Of a DNA stretch of 57,719 nt, positions 20,136 through 29,647 are shown one piece after another. The position numbers and the translations under genes were made by a program. Source of the DNA: Pseudomonadota bacterium (GTDB taxonomy: Bacteria > Verrucomicrobiota > Verrucomicrobiia > Limisphaerales > SXTU01); contig RFVF01000028.1 of the NCBI GenBank assembly GCA_009922615.1, positions 1 through 57,719 on the forward strand, in the 5' to 3' direction. Under the pieces are notes generated by a model. The model had not been told where the DNA came from and searched no databases. It saw only the letters and a program-made list of their open reading frames with translations. The stretch's first letter is position 1. The number at the start of each line of letters is the position of its first letter.

Positions 20136-20187
20136 ACAGGGTTGACCATGCGCTGGCCGGGGCAGCGAGATGATCTCAGACTCTTGA

Positions 20188-20517
20188 TCAGATGCCCAGG
20201 TTGGACAGCGTCGTGCAGATGCGGTTGACGATGTCCACGAGCTGTGGGTGGGTCGTCTTGAAGTCTTCCACCGAGGCGGAGAGGCCTTTCAGCGAGTGCG
20301 CGATGAGTTCAGGGTTGGGTGTCTCTCGCGTGGCTTCGTGGGTGGAAACTTGCGTGAAGCCGGCGATGCTTTGCGCCGCGTCGCCGTGCGTCTTGGACAG
20401 CTCGGCGACCTCCGATTTCAGCGTGCCCAGCAAGGTTAGCAGCTCCGCTTTGGATTCGTCTTTCACGCCGGACTCGGCGAGGCGGCTTTCGATTTTGGAA
20501 AGGATGTCTTGGATCAT
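20188..20517 (-). CDS. DUF4404 family protein
   Basis: 109 residues, no signal peptide, predicted to be largely helical and coiled. The start IQDILSKIESRLAE and the end TTHPQLVDIVNRICTTLSNLGI match the DUF4404 family, whose function is unknown. It is on the same strand as rho, 124 bases downstream of it, with a terminator hairpin in between, so it probably has its own promoter. Length is typical of the family. Confidence 0.82.
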   Translation of the reverse strand: MIQDILSKIESRLAESGVKDESKAELLTLLGTLKSEVAELSKTHGDAAQSIAGFTQVSTHEATRETPNPELIAHSLKGLSASVEDFKTTHPQLVDIVNRICTTLSNLGI

Positions 20518-20593
20518 GGCACGTTTGTTGTTGGGGTCAGCATAACCGCCCGGCCGGCGGAAACAAAGGACGGAATGGCCGCTGAAAAGCCAA

Positions 20594-20615
20594 AGGCCGG
20601 CGGTGAAGCCGGCCT
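20594..20615 (-). terminator. Intrinsic terminator after rho
   Basis: On the minus strand AGGCCGGC pairs with GCCGGCCT across a six-base loop, and the transcript then reads TTTGGCTTTT. The hairpin begins 26 bases after the rho stop codon. Stem and T-rich tail fit a factor-independent terminator. Confidence 0.72.
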
Positions 20616-20641
20616 CGGTGCGGAAGCGCGTCGCTGAAAAA

Positions 20642-21799
20642 CTATTTCATCTGCGAGAGCAGCTCGTCGTTGGTTTTGAATTTCTTGAGGGCGTTGGTGA
20701 GTGTCTCCATCGCCTCGACGGGGTTGAGGTCCACCATCATGCGGCGGAGCTTGCGGATGGCGTCAAGATGCTTCACGGGGAAGAGTTTTTCCTCTTTGCG
20801 CGTGCCAGACTTCGGGATGTCGATGGCCGGGTAGAGGCGGCGGTCGGAGAGCTTGCGGTCTAAGACGAGCTCCATGTTGCCGGTGCCTTTGAACTCTTGA
20901 AAGATGAGTTCATCCATGCGGCTGCCGGTGTCCACGAGTGCGGTAGCGATGATGGTGAGCGAACCGCCGCCTTCGATCTTGCGGGCAGAGGCGAACATCT
21001 TGCGGGGAATCTCCAGTGCGCGGGCATCCACACCGCCGGTCATCGTGCGGCCGGAACCGCCGTGGACGGAGTTGTAAGCACGGGCAACACGGGTCAGGGA
21101 GTCCAGCAGGACGACGACGTCTTTGCCGCCTTCCACCATGCGGCGGCAGCGTTCGATCATGAAGCGGCTCAGGCGCACGTGGGTTTCGAGGTCCATGTCG
21201 TTGGAGCTGGCGACGACCTCGGCGGTGACGCTGCGTTGGAAGTCGGTGACTTCCTCGGGGCGCTCGTCGATGAGCAGGACCATGACGAAGACGTCGGGGT
21301 GGTTGGTGGTGATGGCGTTGGCCATCTGCTTCATGACAGTGGTTTTGCCCGTGCGGGGCGGGGCGACGATGATGCCGCGGGTGCCTTTGCCGATGGGAGT
21401 GACGAGGTCGATGACGCGGGTCTCGAGCAGATCGGGCGTGGTTTCGAGACGGAACTTGTCGATCGGGTCGATGGACGTGAGGTTTTCGAAGCGCGCCTGC
21501 CGGGTGTATTCCTGAAACGGAAGGCCGCTGACGTTGATGACCTCGCGAAGCTGCGGGCTGGAGCCGCGATGCGGTGGCTGGAGCCGGCCCTCGACGAGCA
21601 CGCCTTCGCGGAGGAAATTCTTCTTGATGCAGTCGGGCGTGACGAAGACGTCGGTGGGCTTGGGCTGGAACTTGTTCTCGATCGAACGGAGGAAGCCAAA
21701 ACCCTTCTCGGCGATTTCGAGATAGCCGGAACCAATTTCCGGGGTGCGCTGCTGCGGCTGGGACTGCTGGGGCTGCTGATGCTGCTCTGATTTGCTCAT
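20642..21799 (-). CDS. rho: Transcription termination factor Rho
   Basis: 385 residues from ATG at 21799; the longer open frame to 22156 gives an unconvincing N-terminus. Rho is a hexameric RNA-dependent ATPase that ends transcription. A Gln/Pro-rich tail (SEQHQQPQQSQPQQR) leads into the cold-shock-like RNA-binding domain (GYLEIAEKGFGFLRS, DVFVTPDCIKKNFLREG). The ATPase shows Walker A APPRTGKTT, Walker B VVVLLDSLTRVARAYN and the R-loop segment GGSLTIIATALVDTGSRMDE. The N-terminal helical Rho_N domain of E. coli Rho is missing, so the protein is shorter than usual. A terminator follows it. Confidence 0.97.
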   Translation of the reverse strand: MSKSEQHQQPQQSQPQQRTPEIGSGYLEIAEKGFGFLRSIENKFQPKPTDVFVTPDCIKKNFLREGVLVEGRLQPPHRGSSPQLREVINVSGLPFQEYTRQARFENLTSIDPIDKFRLETTPDLLETRVIDLVTPIGKGTRGIIVAPPRTGKTTVMKQMANAITTNHPDVFVMVLLIDERPEEVTDFQRSVTAEVVASSNDMDLETHVRLSRFMIERCRRMVEGGKDVVVLLDSLTRVARAYNSVHGGSGRTMTGGVDARALEIPRKMFASARKIEGGGSLTIIATALVDTGSRMDELIFQEFKGTGNMELVLDRKLSDRRLYPAIDIPKSGTRKEEKLFPVKHLDAIRKLRRMMVDLNPVEAMETLTNALKKFKTNDELLSQMK

Positions 21800-22269
21800 A
21801 TCGGTAACGGGCGCGATCCAACCGGGAGCCGGGCAACTCAAGGTTGCGTGTATGGTGGCTCCGGTAATACCGGAATGACCTATGGGTCTGCTCTCAGGAA
21901 AACCGCGCCCGGCGCGAATGCCGAAGTTGGCGCTAGTTGGTTGCGACGGGGCGAATTGATACTGCATGCCACCGCAGATGCAACTGTTATTTTGGGTTGC
22001 GTCGCCTATGCACGCACAAACAATCACGTCTCCGTGTGAGTCCAGATTGCCACACTGGGGCCACTCCAGATGTCCAGCGCACTGATCGTCGCTGGCTGTT
22101 TCAGACACATGAGCAGCTAAAGCTGGCACCACCTCACGGCGACGCGCCCGCTCCACTAGGGGGCACCGGACAGCCTTGGCGAAAAACTCTGCGCGAAGGG
22201 CAAACTGCTGCGTCCCGCCGTTGCGTGGGCACCCGTTGAAAGCATTGGCAATTGGTAGCGGTGCGCCCT
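21800..22269. other. Intergenic region upstream of rho
   Basis: About 470 bases between the cyclase gene's 3' end and the rho start, both on the minus strand. Open frames on either strand here have no recognisable content. A weak palindrome related to those at 11073 and 56204 lies at about 21833-21847. The region probably holds the rho promoter and leader, which in many bacteria mediates autoregulation, but I see no specific motif. Confidence 0.5.
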
Positions 22270-23502
22270 TCAGATGATCGGCGTAAAAGTCGCCACCGGA
22301 TCGGTCTTGCCTTTTACGGCAATCGGCGGGGCATCACGAAACGCAAATTGGTCACCCAAGCGACTGCGCGTTGCCTCGGACACGAGGATGGTGGTGTCAT
22401 GTATTTTCGTAAGACTCTCGATGCGTGAGGCGAGATTTACGGTGTCGCCGATGGCGGTGTATTCGCGACGGTGCGGGGCACCGATGTCCCCCAGGACGGC
22501 GAGCCCGGTGTGAATGCCGATGCCCATGCGTAGGATCGGTTCGCCCCGGCGCGTGCGCTCGTTGTTGAGGACGGTGAGCTCGGTGTGCATCTCAAGCGCG
22601 CATTTCATCGCGCGGATGGCGTGATCAGCTTAGGCTACGGGCGCGCCGAAATAGGCCATGATGCCGTCGCCGAGATACTTGTCCAGAGTGCCGCCGTGCT
22701 TGAAGATGACGTCCACCATGAATGCATGGTATTCGTTGAGAACCTCGACGACGCGTTCGCTCGTCATTTTCTCGCTCATGGCGGTGAAGTCACGCAGGTC
22801 GCTGAAGAGGACGGAGATTTCGCATGCCTTGCCGGAGACGAGGCCGCCCTCTTGGCGCTCGACATGGCGGGCAACCGCAGGTGAGAGGTAGCGGCCAAGC
22901 CGTTCGCGGCGCGATTGCTCGAAGACCACCTGACGGACCAGTTCGATGCGGCGCTTGAGGGCGAAGGCACACAGCCCCGCGCCCGCGCCGAGCAACAGGA
23001 CGGAAGCGACGATGCCCCCAACGGTGTCGCCGGCCAGCCGTTGCAGGGTGATCTGACACGCGACGCTAATGCCGGCCGTGAGCCAGATCTGCCGCGCCCG
23101 CAGCGCCAGCGCGGCCAGCATGATGAGGAAAAGGAAGACACCCACGGTGAAGACGCCGGCCGAACGCGTGTCCGTGGCGCTGCTCAGTGAGCCGGCTTGA
23201 ATCAGGAACGCCATCGGCACATCGAGCAGTCCGACCACGTAGCCACTGAGCCGCGCGAACCGCGCGTGCTTGCGGCCGGCGGCGAACAGGAGCAAGGCCG
23301 CCACCCAGTAGAGAGCCAGCCCGTTCAAGGCTCCCCGCCAAGCCGGTTGTCCGAGTCCAACGCCGAGCACCAGATGCAGCAGCAAAAAGGCGGAGAGCAC
23401 GCCAAGCCGGATACGATTCAGCAAACGGGCATTGCGGAGTATTTCTCCAGCCAGCGCGTCGCCAAAGGCCTCGTCGAGGAACGAACTGTCTGCCGGTCTC
23501 AT
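22270..23502 (-). pseudogene. Membrane-anchored class III adenylate/guanylate cyclase with in-frame stop
   Basis: The frame from ATG 23502 encodes about five or six membrane segments (residues 30-190) and then a class III nucleotide cyclase domain. The first half has [16 protein letters not shown] and [16 protein letters not shown], including both metal-binding aspartates. A TAA at 22630-22632 interrupts it. The same frame then continues as [29 protein letters not shown] and [14 protein letters not shown] to 22270, completing the domain. Relatives usually read FGAPVAQPDHAERA here, so the stop most likely replaces a CAA glutamine codon by one C-to-T change. Without readthrough the protein lacks the transition-state residues and is inactive. 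A point error in the sequence is the alternative. Confidence 0.88.
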
Positions 23503-23586
23503 AGTGCGTTGGCGATTTTACCCAGTAATGGGATTTTTCAGGATCCGAATACAACTGTTTTCAGACAGCGCAGCAAGGCTGTTTGC

Positions 23587-24315
23587 TCACCGGCGTCCAT
23601 CATACCAAATCGGGCAGGCATCGCGGTTGCTCAACGAGCGGCCCAGACTGAACGCGGCCTTGAGCATGAACCGCGCGTGTTCCCAGGGCGTGTAAAGGTG
23701 GGCCTTGCGACCGGACGTGAGGATGGGGTGACGTGTGAGGATGCGCAGGGGCTTGAGCTGCCGCTGTCGTGCGAGCCGGTTGAGGCGCTGGCTTAAGTCA
23801 ATTTCCTCGCTGGCGTAGAGTGTTTGGTTGAACCCACCGACAGCACGGAACGCCTCAGCTTCGACAAACACAAACGAGCCGGCCGCCCAGTGCGCGCAGC
23901 GGCTGATGGCCGTCCAAGTGTGCAGAAAGAAGCCCGCCCACCACGGCGCATCGTCGAGCCGAATCGTGGCGCCGCCCGCCAGATGCCGGCCAGCTCGGAT
24001 AACGTCTGCCACGTCGGTGAGGAGCTCGCGGTTCACGTGCGAGTCGGCATCCACGAAGATGAGCCAATCGCCGGTAGCCGCCGCCGCGCCGGCGTTACGG
24101 GCGCGGGCGATTTGGTTCACCGGCTCAAAGACGACTTTCGCTCCGGCCGCGCGGGCGAGTTCCCCGGTGCGGTCGGTGGAGTTGTTGTCGCAGACGATGA
24201 CTTCACTTTCCCAGCCGAGCGAGGTGAATGCCTCACGCGCCGCGTGGACGGTTTGCAGGGTGGCCGCGATGAGTTTCTCCTCGTTGAAGGCGGGCAGGAC
24301 GATGGAGATGCGCAT
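23587..24315 (-). CDS. Family 2 glycosyltransferase
   Basis: 242 residues with a GT-A fold. The N-terminal beta-strand and nucleotide-binding segment is ISIVLPAFNEEKLI; DNNSTDRTGE follows near residue 43; the metal-binding DxD-like motif is FVDADSH near 88-94. The later GGFNQTLYASEEIDLSQRL carries the usual acceptor-side ED/EID acidic pair. It lacks transmembrane segments, so it is probably a cytoplasmic or membrane-associated sugar transferase. The substrate is unknown. The gene is divergent from the AsmA-like gene and 84 bases from the cyclase start. Confidence 0.9.
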   Translation of the reverse strand: MRISIVLPAFNEEKLIAATLQTVHAAREAFTSLGWESEVIVCDNNSTDRTGELARAAGAKVVFEPVNQIARARNAGAAAATGDWLIFVDADSHVNRELLTDVADVIRAGRHLAGGATIRLDDAPWWAGFFLHTWTAISRCAHWAAGSFVFVEAEAFRAVGGFNQTLYASEEIDLSQRLNRLARQRQLKPLRILTRHPILTSGRKAHLYTPWEHARFMLKAAFSLGRSLSNRDACPIWYDGRR

Positions 24316-24418
24316 GGGCGGAGCGTAGCGGAAGCTGCGCCCGCTGCCATCTTTGAACTTCCTCCCGTGGGTTTACGTCGTATGTTCCCCGCGCGGCAAA
24401 TCCCGCCGCTCCCGATTT

Positions 24419-27400
24419 ATGACTGAAGACAATTCCGTTCCGTCGTCCCCAGCAGTCGCGCCAAAGAAGGCCGGCTGGTTGAAGAAGCTTGGCATCGCCG
24501 CCGCCGCCGGCCTCGTGTTGCTGGTCGTAGGCTATTTCATTGTGACGAGCGCGATGTTTCACAAAGGCGTCGTGCTGCCGCGCGTGGCCAAACTCATCGC
24601 GGCGGAGCTGACGGTCGAAGACACGGAGATCAGCCCGTTCTCCCGCGTTGTGCTGCATGGCGTGAAACTGCAAATGCCCGGCGGCGAGCCGATCTTCACC
24701 GCGAAGGAGATCCGCGCCCGCTACGACCTCATGGACATCATCCGAGGCAACATCACGGTCGAGGAAGCGGCGGTCAGTGGCGCGACTATCAACGTCGTTC
24801 AGCATCCTGATGGCACGTTCAACTTCACGCCGATCCTCAAAGCCACCGAATCAAAGGAGCCCAAGCCCGCCAAGCCTGCCGCCAGTTCGCCCTCCGCGCC
24901 GCCCAAGCTCAATCTCAAGTCCATCGCGGTGAAGGATTCGACCATCCGCTTCTCGAAGTCCGAGAAATCCGGTGCGAAACTCCTCGCCGAGCTGGCCGGC
25001 GTGAATTTGACGGTGGCGAACGTCCAGAACGGCCAGACTGCCAAGATGGCCTTCGGCACCGACGTGAAGTTCGAGCAGACCGCCGGCGGCACGAACAGCG
25101 TGGACGCACTCGTCGCCAAGCTCGCCTCGTCTCTCGACGTCACGCTCAAGCCCGACCTGTTGCCACAGGGACTCAAGGGTAATCTCCGCTTGGACCTCGC
25201 CCAGGCGCGCGGCGGCTTCGCCGATGCCAACGGCCTGGCCACCATGCTCGACCTCGACCTGACGATGACGGACATCAAGCAGCTGGCGCTCAAGGTCGCG
25301 CGCGGCCAGCAGCAGCTTGCGACCATTTCGGCGAGCGGCCCGTTCGATGCGCTGAAGCAGGAAGGCAAGGTGCGACTCGACATCGCCGGCCTCGATAAGA
25401 ACGTGTTGAACCTTGTCGGCGCGAAGCTCGGCATGAACTTCGAAAACACGCGCATCGGTTTCAGCAGCGAAATCACCGTCGCCAAGGCCGGTAAAGCCGT
25501 GGCCGCCGCCGGACAATTCGCCGCCAATGATTTCAGCGTCACGCAACAGGGCACCACCACGCCGCCGCTGGACTTGAAGCTCGCCTATCAGGTCGCCGTC
25601 GATCTGCCCGCGCAGACCGCGACCATCGGCACCTTCAACCTCACCGGCACGCGCCAGCAGCAACCCCTCATCTCCGTTGCAGTGTCCAAGCCACTGCCTG
25701 TCTCGTGGAGCACGAACGCTGCGAACAACGTCGGCGATTCCGAGCTGGCGCTGAGTGTGACGGGCCTTAACCTAGCAGACTGGCGGCCCTTCCTCGGCAA
25801 GTTTGCCCCGGATGGGCGCTTGGACGTGGCGCTGCAAGTCGCCGCGCAGAACATGGGCAAGAAGCTCGGCGTGAACCTCAACGCGAACGTCGCCGGCCTC
25901 ACCGCCATCGCCGGCACCAACAAGTTTTCGCAGCTCGGTGCCAGCGTGTCGCTGAAGACGACGGTTGACGATTTTAAGCGCGTAAATGTCGAGACGCTCG
26001 ATATGAAGACGACTCAATCCGGGCAGGCGCTCGCCAATGTCGCTGCGGCCGGCACTGTAGATGTGGGCACGATGAATGCGAACCTCGGCGTCTCGCTCGG
26101 AGCCTCGCTCACCCGTGCGTCGATGCTCGCACCGGTGCCGGGCGTGAAGGTCGCCGGCGGCCAGTTCAGTTTCGCGGGCCGTGTCGCGCAGCAAGTCGTG
26201 ATTGCGAACCGGCAGACGAACACGACGCAGACACTCAATGGCAAACTGAACCTCTCCGACTTCACCGGTGGCTATGAGCAGTATGCCTTCGACCGGCTGA
26301 CGACCGCCGTGGACGTGGACGCCGACTTCGTAAACGGCGTGCAAGCCGTGGTGCGCAAGCTCGTCATTGCGCTCACGCACGCCGGGCAGGCGGCGGGCAC
26401 GGTGGAGGTCGCCGCCAACTACGATTTGAAGAAAGCTGCGGGCACCGCCTCGGTAAAGGTTGCGAACCTGAACGAGCAGTTGCTCCGCCCGGTCCTCGCG
26501 CCGTCACTCGGTGAAATGAAACTGCTCTCGGGCAACCTCAGCCTCACGCTCGACGCGAACTACAACCCCGCCGCCGAATCGCTCGTGAAGGCGGATGTCC
26601 AGATCGCGCGGTTGCACCTCTCGGACCCGAAGGGCAGCGTGCCGAATGTTCCGCTGGACCTTCGCATCGCCACCGACGCCGCGCTGCGTCAGCCGGCGAC
26701 CAACCAGATGCTCGTCACGATCAAGCAACTGGCCGGCGGCGTGAACGCGAACGGCAAGGCCGGTGGCAGCTTCGACATCACGGGCAACTTTGACACCAAG
26801 GCGCTGGCCGGAGCCGCGACGGTGAAGCTCACGGATTTCAACGAAAGCCTGCTCGGCCCCGTGCTCGCCTCGGCGCTGGGCGACAAGAAACTGGTGTCAG
26901 TCACGATCAACGCGAACGCGAACGCGAAGTTCGCGGCGAAGGGCGAAAGTTCTTTGATTGCTGATCTGTCGGTTGCGCGTTTCCTGTTGACCGACCCGAA
27001 GAACACGCTGCCCACCGTGCCGATGGACGTGCGCGTGGCGGTGGATGGCTCGTTCGCTCAACCGGCGACGAATCAAATGACGGTCGCCGTGCGCAAACTC
27101 ACCGGCACCATCGCGCAGGGCACGGCGAGCGGCGGCAACTTCGATGTCGTGGGCAACTTCGACACGAAGAAGGGTGGGCAGTTCACGCTCAAGCTCGCGG
27201 ACCTGAATCAAAACGCGCTCAAGCCCTTCCTCGGCACGGCGCTCGGCGACAAGCAGCTCCAGACCGTCTCGATCAATGCCAATGCCAGCGGCAAGTTTGA
27301 CCTCACGGGCGATTCGACCGTGAAGGCCGACGTGACGGTGGACAAGCTGCTGGTCCGCGACCCAAAGGGCGGTTTGCCCGAGACGCCGCTGTTCCTTCAG

Positions 27401-28696
27401 GTCGTGCTCGACGGCGGCATGGCCAAGCAGATCGTGGACGTGAAGCAGCTCATGCTTTCGCTCACGCCCACACCGCGCGGCAAGAACCAGCTCGTCGTCA
27501 CCGGCCGGGCCGACCTGTCGAACACGAATGCCTTCCAGGCCAACTTCAAGGTCAACGCGGAGTCGATCGACGTGACGACGTTCTACGATTTGTTCGACAA
27601 CGCGCAGAAGAAGGCCGCCGCCGCGCAGCCCGCGCCCGCGCCCCAGCCGCCGGTCACCGTTGAGCCGCCGGCGATGAAGCTGCCGCTTCGGCAGACCTCG
27701 CTGGACGTGAACATCGGGAAGTTTTTCCTGCGCGACATCGCCATCTCCAACCTCGTCGTGGCGGCGAAGGTGGACAACAACCGCGTGACGGTGAAGCCGC
27801 TCTCGCTGGTGATGAACGGTGCGGGCCTGGCCGCCAGCGTGGACGCCAACCTCGGCGTGCCCGGCTACACTTACGACGTGGCGCTGAATACGGATCGCAT
27901 TCAGTTGGAGCCGCTGGTGACGACGTTCGCGGCGACCGTGCCGCAGGGGGCGATCAAGGGCGAGGCGGTGGCGAAGCTTGCCATTCGCGGCGCGGGCGTG
28001 ACCGGCGAGAGCTTGCAGAAGAACTTGCAGGGCAACGTGAACTTCAGCGTGACGAACGGCGTGATCCAACTCGGCCAGCTCGGTGGCGAGCCCAAGACGG
28101 CAATGGCGAAGTTCTTAAAAGCAGTCACCTCGGGCGTGCTGGCCTACATCGGACCGGTGGTGGGCATTCCGGACATCATGCGTCCGCCCGTCGATTACGT
28201 GGTGCTGGATTCGACGATTGGCAATGGCGTGGCCAATCTGAGCCAGTTCGCCGTGCACAGCCCGGTGGTGCTTGTGGAAGCGCGGGGCTCTGTCCAGCTC
28301 GCGCCGGTGACGACCAATTCGACCATGAGCATTCCGATCGAGGTGTGGCTGCCGAACGACTATGCGAGGAAATTCACCGGGGCGCAGTTCCCGGCGGGCT
28401 CCGCTTACGGCCGCCTGCCGCACTTCGTGGACGTGCGAGGCACCATCGGTTCGCCGGATGTGAAGGTGGACAAGACGAAACTGATCGGCAGCGCGGTCAT
28501 CGGCAATGTGGGGGCGCTGGGCGGAGCGATCGGCGGCAAGGCGGGGGAAACCCTCAAAGGTGTCGGCGGTGCGTTGAACAACATCTTTGGCGGTGGTCAG
28601 CCCTCAGCCCCGGCTGGACCGACTACCAACGCCCCAGCGGCCAAGCCAGCCAACCCGCTCGACCTGCTGAACCCGTTCTTCAAGAAGAAGAAATAG
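24419..28696 (+). CDS. Giant AsmA-like envelope protein with three tandem repeats
   Basis: 1425 residues from ATG at 24419 (an upstream ATG at 24353 adds an arginine-rich, unlikely extension). A short cytoplasmic tail and one membrane helix (KLGIAAAAGLVLLVVGYFIV, about 22-43) are followed by a long periplasmic beta-rich body. The N-terminal part (VEDTEISPFSRVVLHGVKL) and the C-terminal part (GANFSVTNG-type segment, here QGNVNFSVTNGVIQLGQL) match AsmA/DUF748-type proteins, which form rods implicated in lipid transport to the outer membrane. Three repeats of about 122 residues, spaced 369 and 366 bases, start at asparagine codons 26471, 26840 and 27206. The C-terminal 40 residues are Ala/Pro-rich and end in FFKKKK. 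Confidence 0.82.
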   Translation: MTEDNSVPSSPAVAPKKAGWLKKLGIAAAAGLVLLVVGYFIVTSAMFHKGVVLPRVAKLIAAELTVEDTEISPFSRVVLHGVKLQMPGGEPIFTAKEIRARYDLMDIIRGNITVEEAAVSGATINVVQHPDGTFNFTPILKATESKEPKPAKPAASSPSAPPKLNLKSIAVKDSTIRFSKSEKSGAKLLAELAGVNLTVANVQNGQTAKMAFGTDVKFEQTAGGTNSVDALVAKLASSLDVTLKPDLLPQGLKGNLRLDLAQARGGFADANGLATMLDLDLTMTDIKQLALKVARGQQQLATISASGPFDALKQEGKVRLDIAGLDKNVLNLVGAKLGMNFENTRIGFSSEITVAKAGKAVAAAGQFAANDFSVTQQGTTTPPLDLKLAYQVAVDLPAQTATIGTFNLTGTRQQQPLISVAVSKPLPVSWSTNAANNVGDSELALSVTGLNLADWRPFLGKFAPDGRLDVALQVAAQNMGKKLGVNLNANVAGLTAIAGTNKFSQLGASVSLKTTVDDFKRVNVETLDMKTTQSGQALANVAAAGTVDVGTMNANLGVSLGASLTRASMLAPVPGVKVAGGQFSFAGRVAQQVVIANRQTNTTQTLNGKLNLSDFTGGYEQYAFDRLTTAVDVDADFVNGVQAVVRKLVIALTHAGQAAGTVEVAANYDLKKAAGTASVKVANLNEQLLRPVLAPSLGEMKLLSGNLSLTLDANYNPAAESLVKADVQIARLHLSDPKGSVPNVPLDLRIATDAALRQPATNQMLVTIKQLAGGVNANGKAGGSFDITGNFDTKALAGAATVKLTDFNESLLGPVLASALGDKKLVSVTINANANAKFAAKGESSLIADLSVARFLLTDPKNTLPTVPMDVRVAVDGSFAQPATNQMTVAVRKLTGTIAQGTASGGNFDVVGNFDTKKGGQFTLKLADLNQNALKPFLGTALGDKQLQTVSINANASGKFDLTGDSTVKADVTVDKLLVRDPKGGLPETPLFLQVVLDGGMAKQIVDVKQLMLSLTPTPRGKNQLVVTGRADLSNTNAFQANFKVNAESIDVTTFYDLFDNAQKKAAAAQPAPAPQPPVTVEPPAMKLPLRQTSLDVNIGKFFLRDIAISNLVVAAKVDNNRVTVKPLSLVMNGAGLAASVDANLGVPGYTYDVALNTDRIQLEPLVTTFAATVPQGAIKGEAVAKLAIRGAGVTGESLQKNLQGNVNFSVTNGVIQLGQLGGEPKTAMAKFLKAVTSGVLAYIGPVVGIPDIMRPPVDYVVLDSTIGNGVANLSQFAVHSPVVLVEARGSVQLAPVTTNSTMSIPIEVWLPNDYARKFTGAQFPAGSAYGRLPHFVDVRGTIGSPDVKVDKTKLIGSAVIGNVGALGGAIGGKAGETLKGVGGALNNIFGGGQPSAPAGPTTNAPAAKPANPLDLLNPFFKKKK

Positions 28697-28753
28697 TCGA
28701 TTCGCGGCAGTTCTCAGTCGATCGGCTGCGTTCCGACGCAACAGGCCACGACG

Positions 28754-29626
28754 ATGTTCCCGCGATTCATAGCCGGGCTGCCCCCCATTTTTGCTCGCCT
28801 TGCGTTCAAAATCCGGCCAAGTAAACGGCGCGTGAACTTGCTCGGGTCCATCCGGCGGACGGGTTTCCTCATGATCGTGGGGTGGCTGGTCCTTGCACTG
28901 GACGCGGCGGGGCAGGGGAAGTTTGCGGCGAGCAAGGAAAAGCCCTTCGTCAATGGCCTGGGCATGAAGTTCGTGCCCGTGCCCGAGACGCGCATCCTGA
29001 TGAGCATTTACGAGACGCGCGTGGCGGATTACATGCCCTTCGCGGATTCGTTCACGAAGAACGATTGGGCGGCGTTGGGCTACACGGGCAAGACGAATCA
29101 CCCCATCTGCAACGTGACGTGGGAGGAGGCGGCGGCGTTTTGCCGCTGGCTCACGGAACGCGAGCGCAAGGCGGGCGCGATCGGTGGCAAGGACCGGTAT
29201 CGCCTGCCGACGGACGCCGAGTGGAGCGCGGCGATGGGCAAGAGCAAGTTCCCGTGGGGCGAAAACTGGCCGAAGATGGCGGACTGGCCCAAGCTGCCCG
29301 GTTACAAGCCTGTCGATGGGGATAACACGGCCCCGGTGGGAAGCTTCGCACCGAACGCGCTGGGCATCTACGATCTGGGCGGCAATGCGTTTGAGTGGGT
29401 GAACGACTGGTATGTGAAGACGATGAACGATCCGAAGATTCATCAGGAGGACAAGAAGCTCAAGGAGGACGGCGGGGGCCGGAAGTTCAAGGTGTTGCGC
29501 GGGGCGTCGTGGGTGTTCTGGGATCCGGTCAGCGTGCAGAATGCCTGCCGTCACATTGCGCTGCCCAATGGGCGCGGGGGTTTGTATGGTTTTCGCTGTG
29601 TGCTGGAACCGGATGGCGAGAAGTAG
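28754..29626 (+). CDS. SUMF1/FGE-like domain protein, exported
   Basis: 290 residues from ATG 28754. A GTG at 28832 or ATG at 28871 would instead begin directly at the signal-like segment [19 protein letters not shown], so the start is uncertain. The FGE-sulfatase fold is clear: [61 protein letters not shown] and VLRGASW, ending in YGFRCVLE. The paired active-site cysteines of formylglycine-generating enzymes are not evident; only the single Cys of QNACRHIAL lies near that place. No sulfatase gene is in the window. It may therefore be a non-catalytic relative or have another substrate. It begins 57 bases after the AsmA-like gene. Confidence 0.82.
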   Translation: MFPRFIAGLPPIFARLAFKIRPSKRRVNLLGSIRRTGFLMIVGWLVLALDAAGQGKFAASKEKPFVNGLGMKFVPVPETRILMSIYETRVADYMPFADSFTKNDWAALGYTGKTNHPICNVTWEEAAAFCRWLTERERKAGAIGGKDRYRLPTDAEWSAAMGKSKFPWGENWPKMADWPKLPGYKPVDGDNTAPVGSFAPNALGIYDLGGNAFEWVNDWYVKTMNDPKIHQEDKKLKEDGGGRKFKVLRGASWVFWDPVSVQNACRHIALPNGRGGLYGFRCVLEPDGEK

Positions 29627-29647
29627 CCCTGAATCCCTCAACCGACC

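Noticed and set aside
21800..22156. N-terminal extension of the rho frame
   Set aside because: 119 extra residues with no similarity to Rho and Cys-rich random content; ATG at 21799 fits the protein better.
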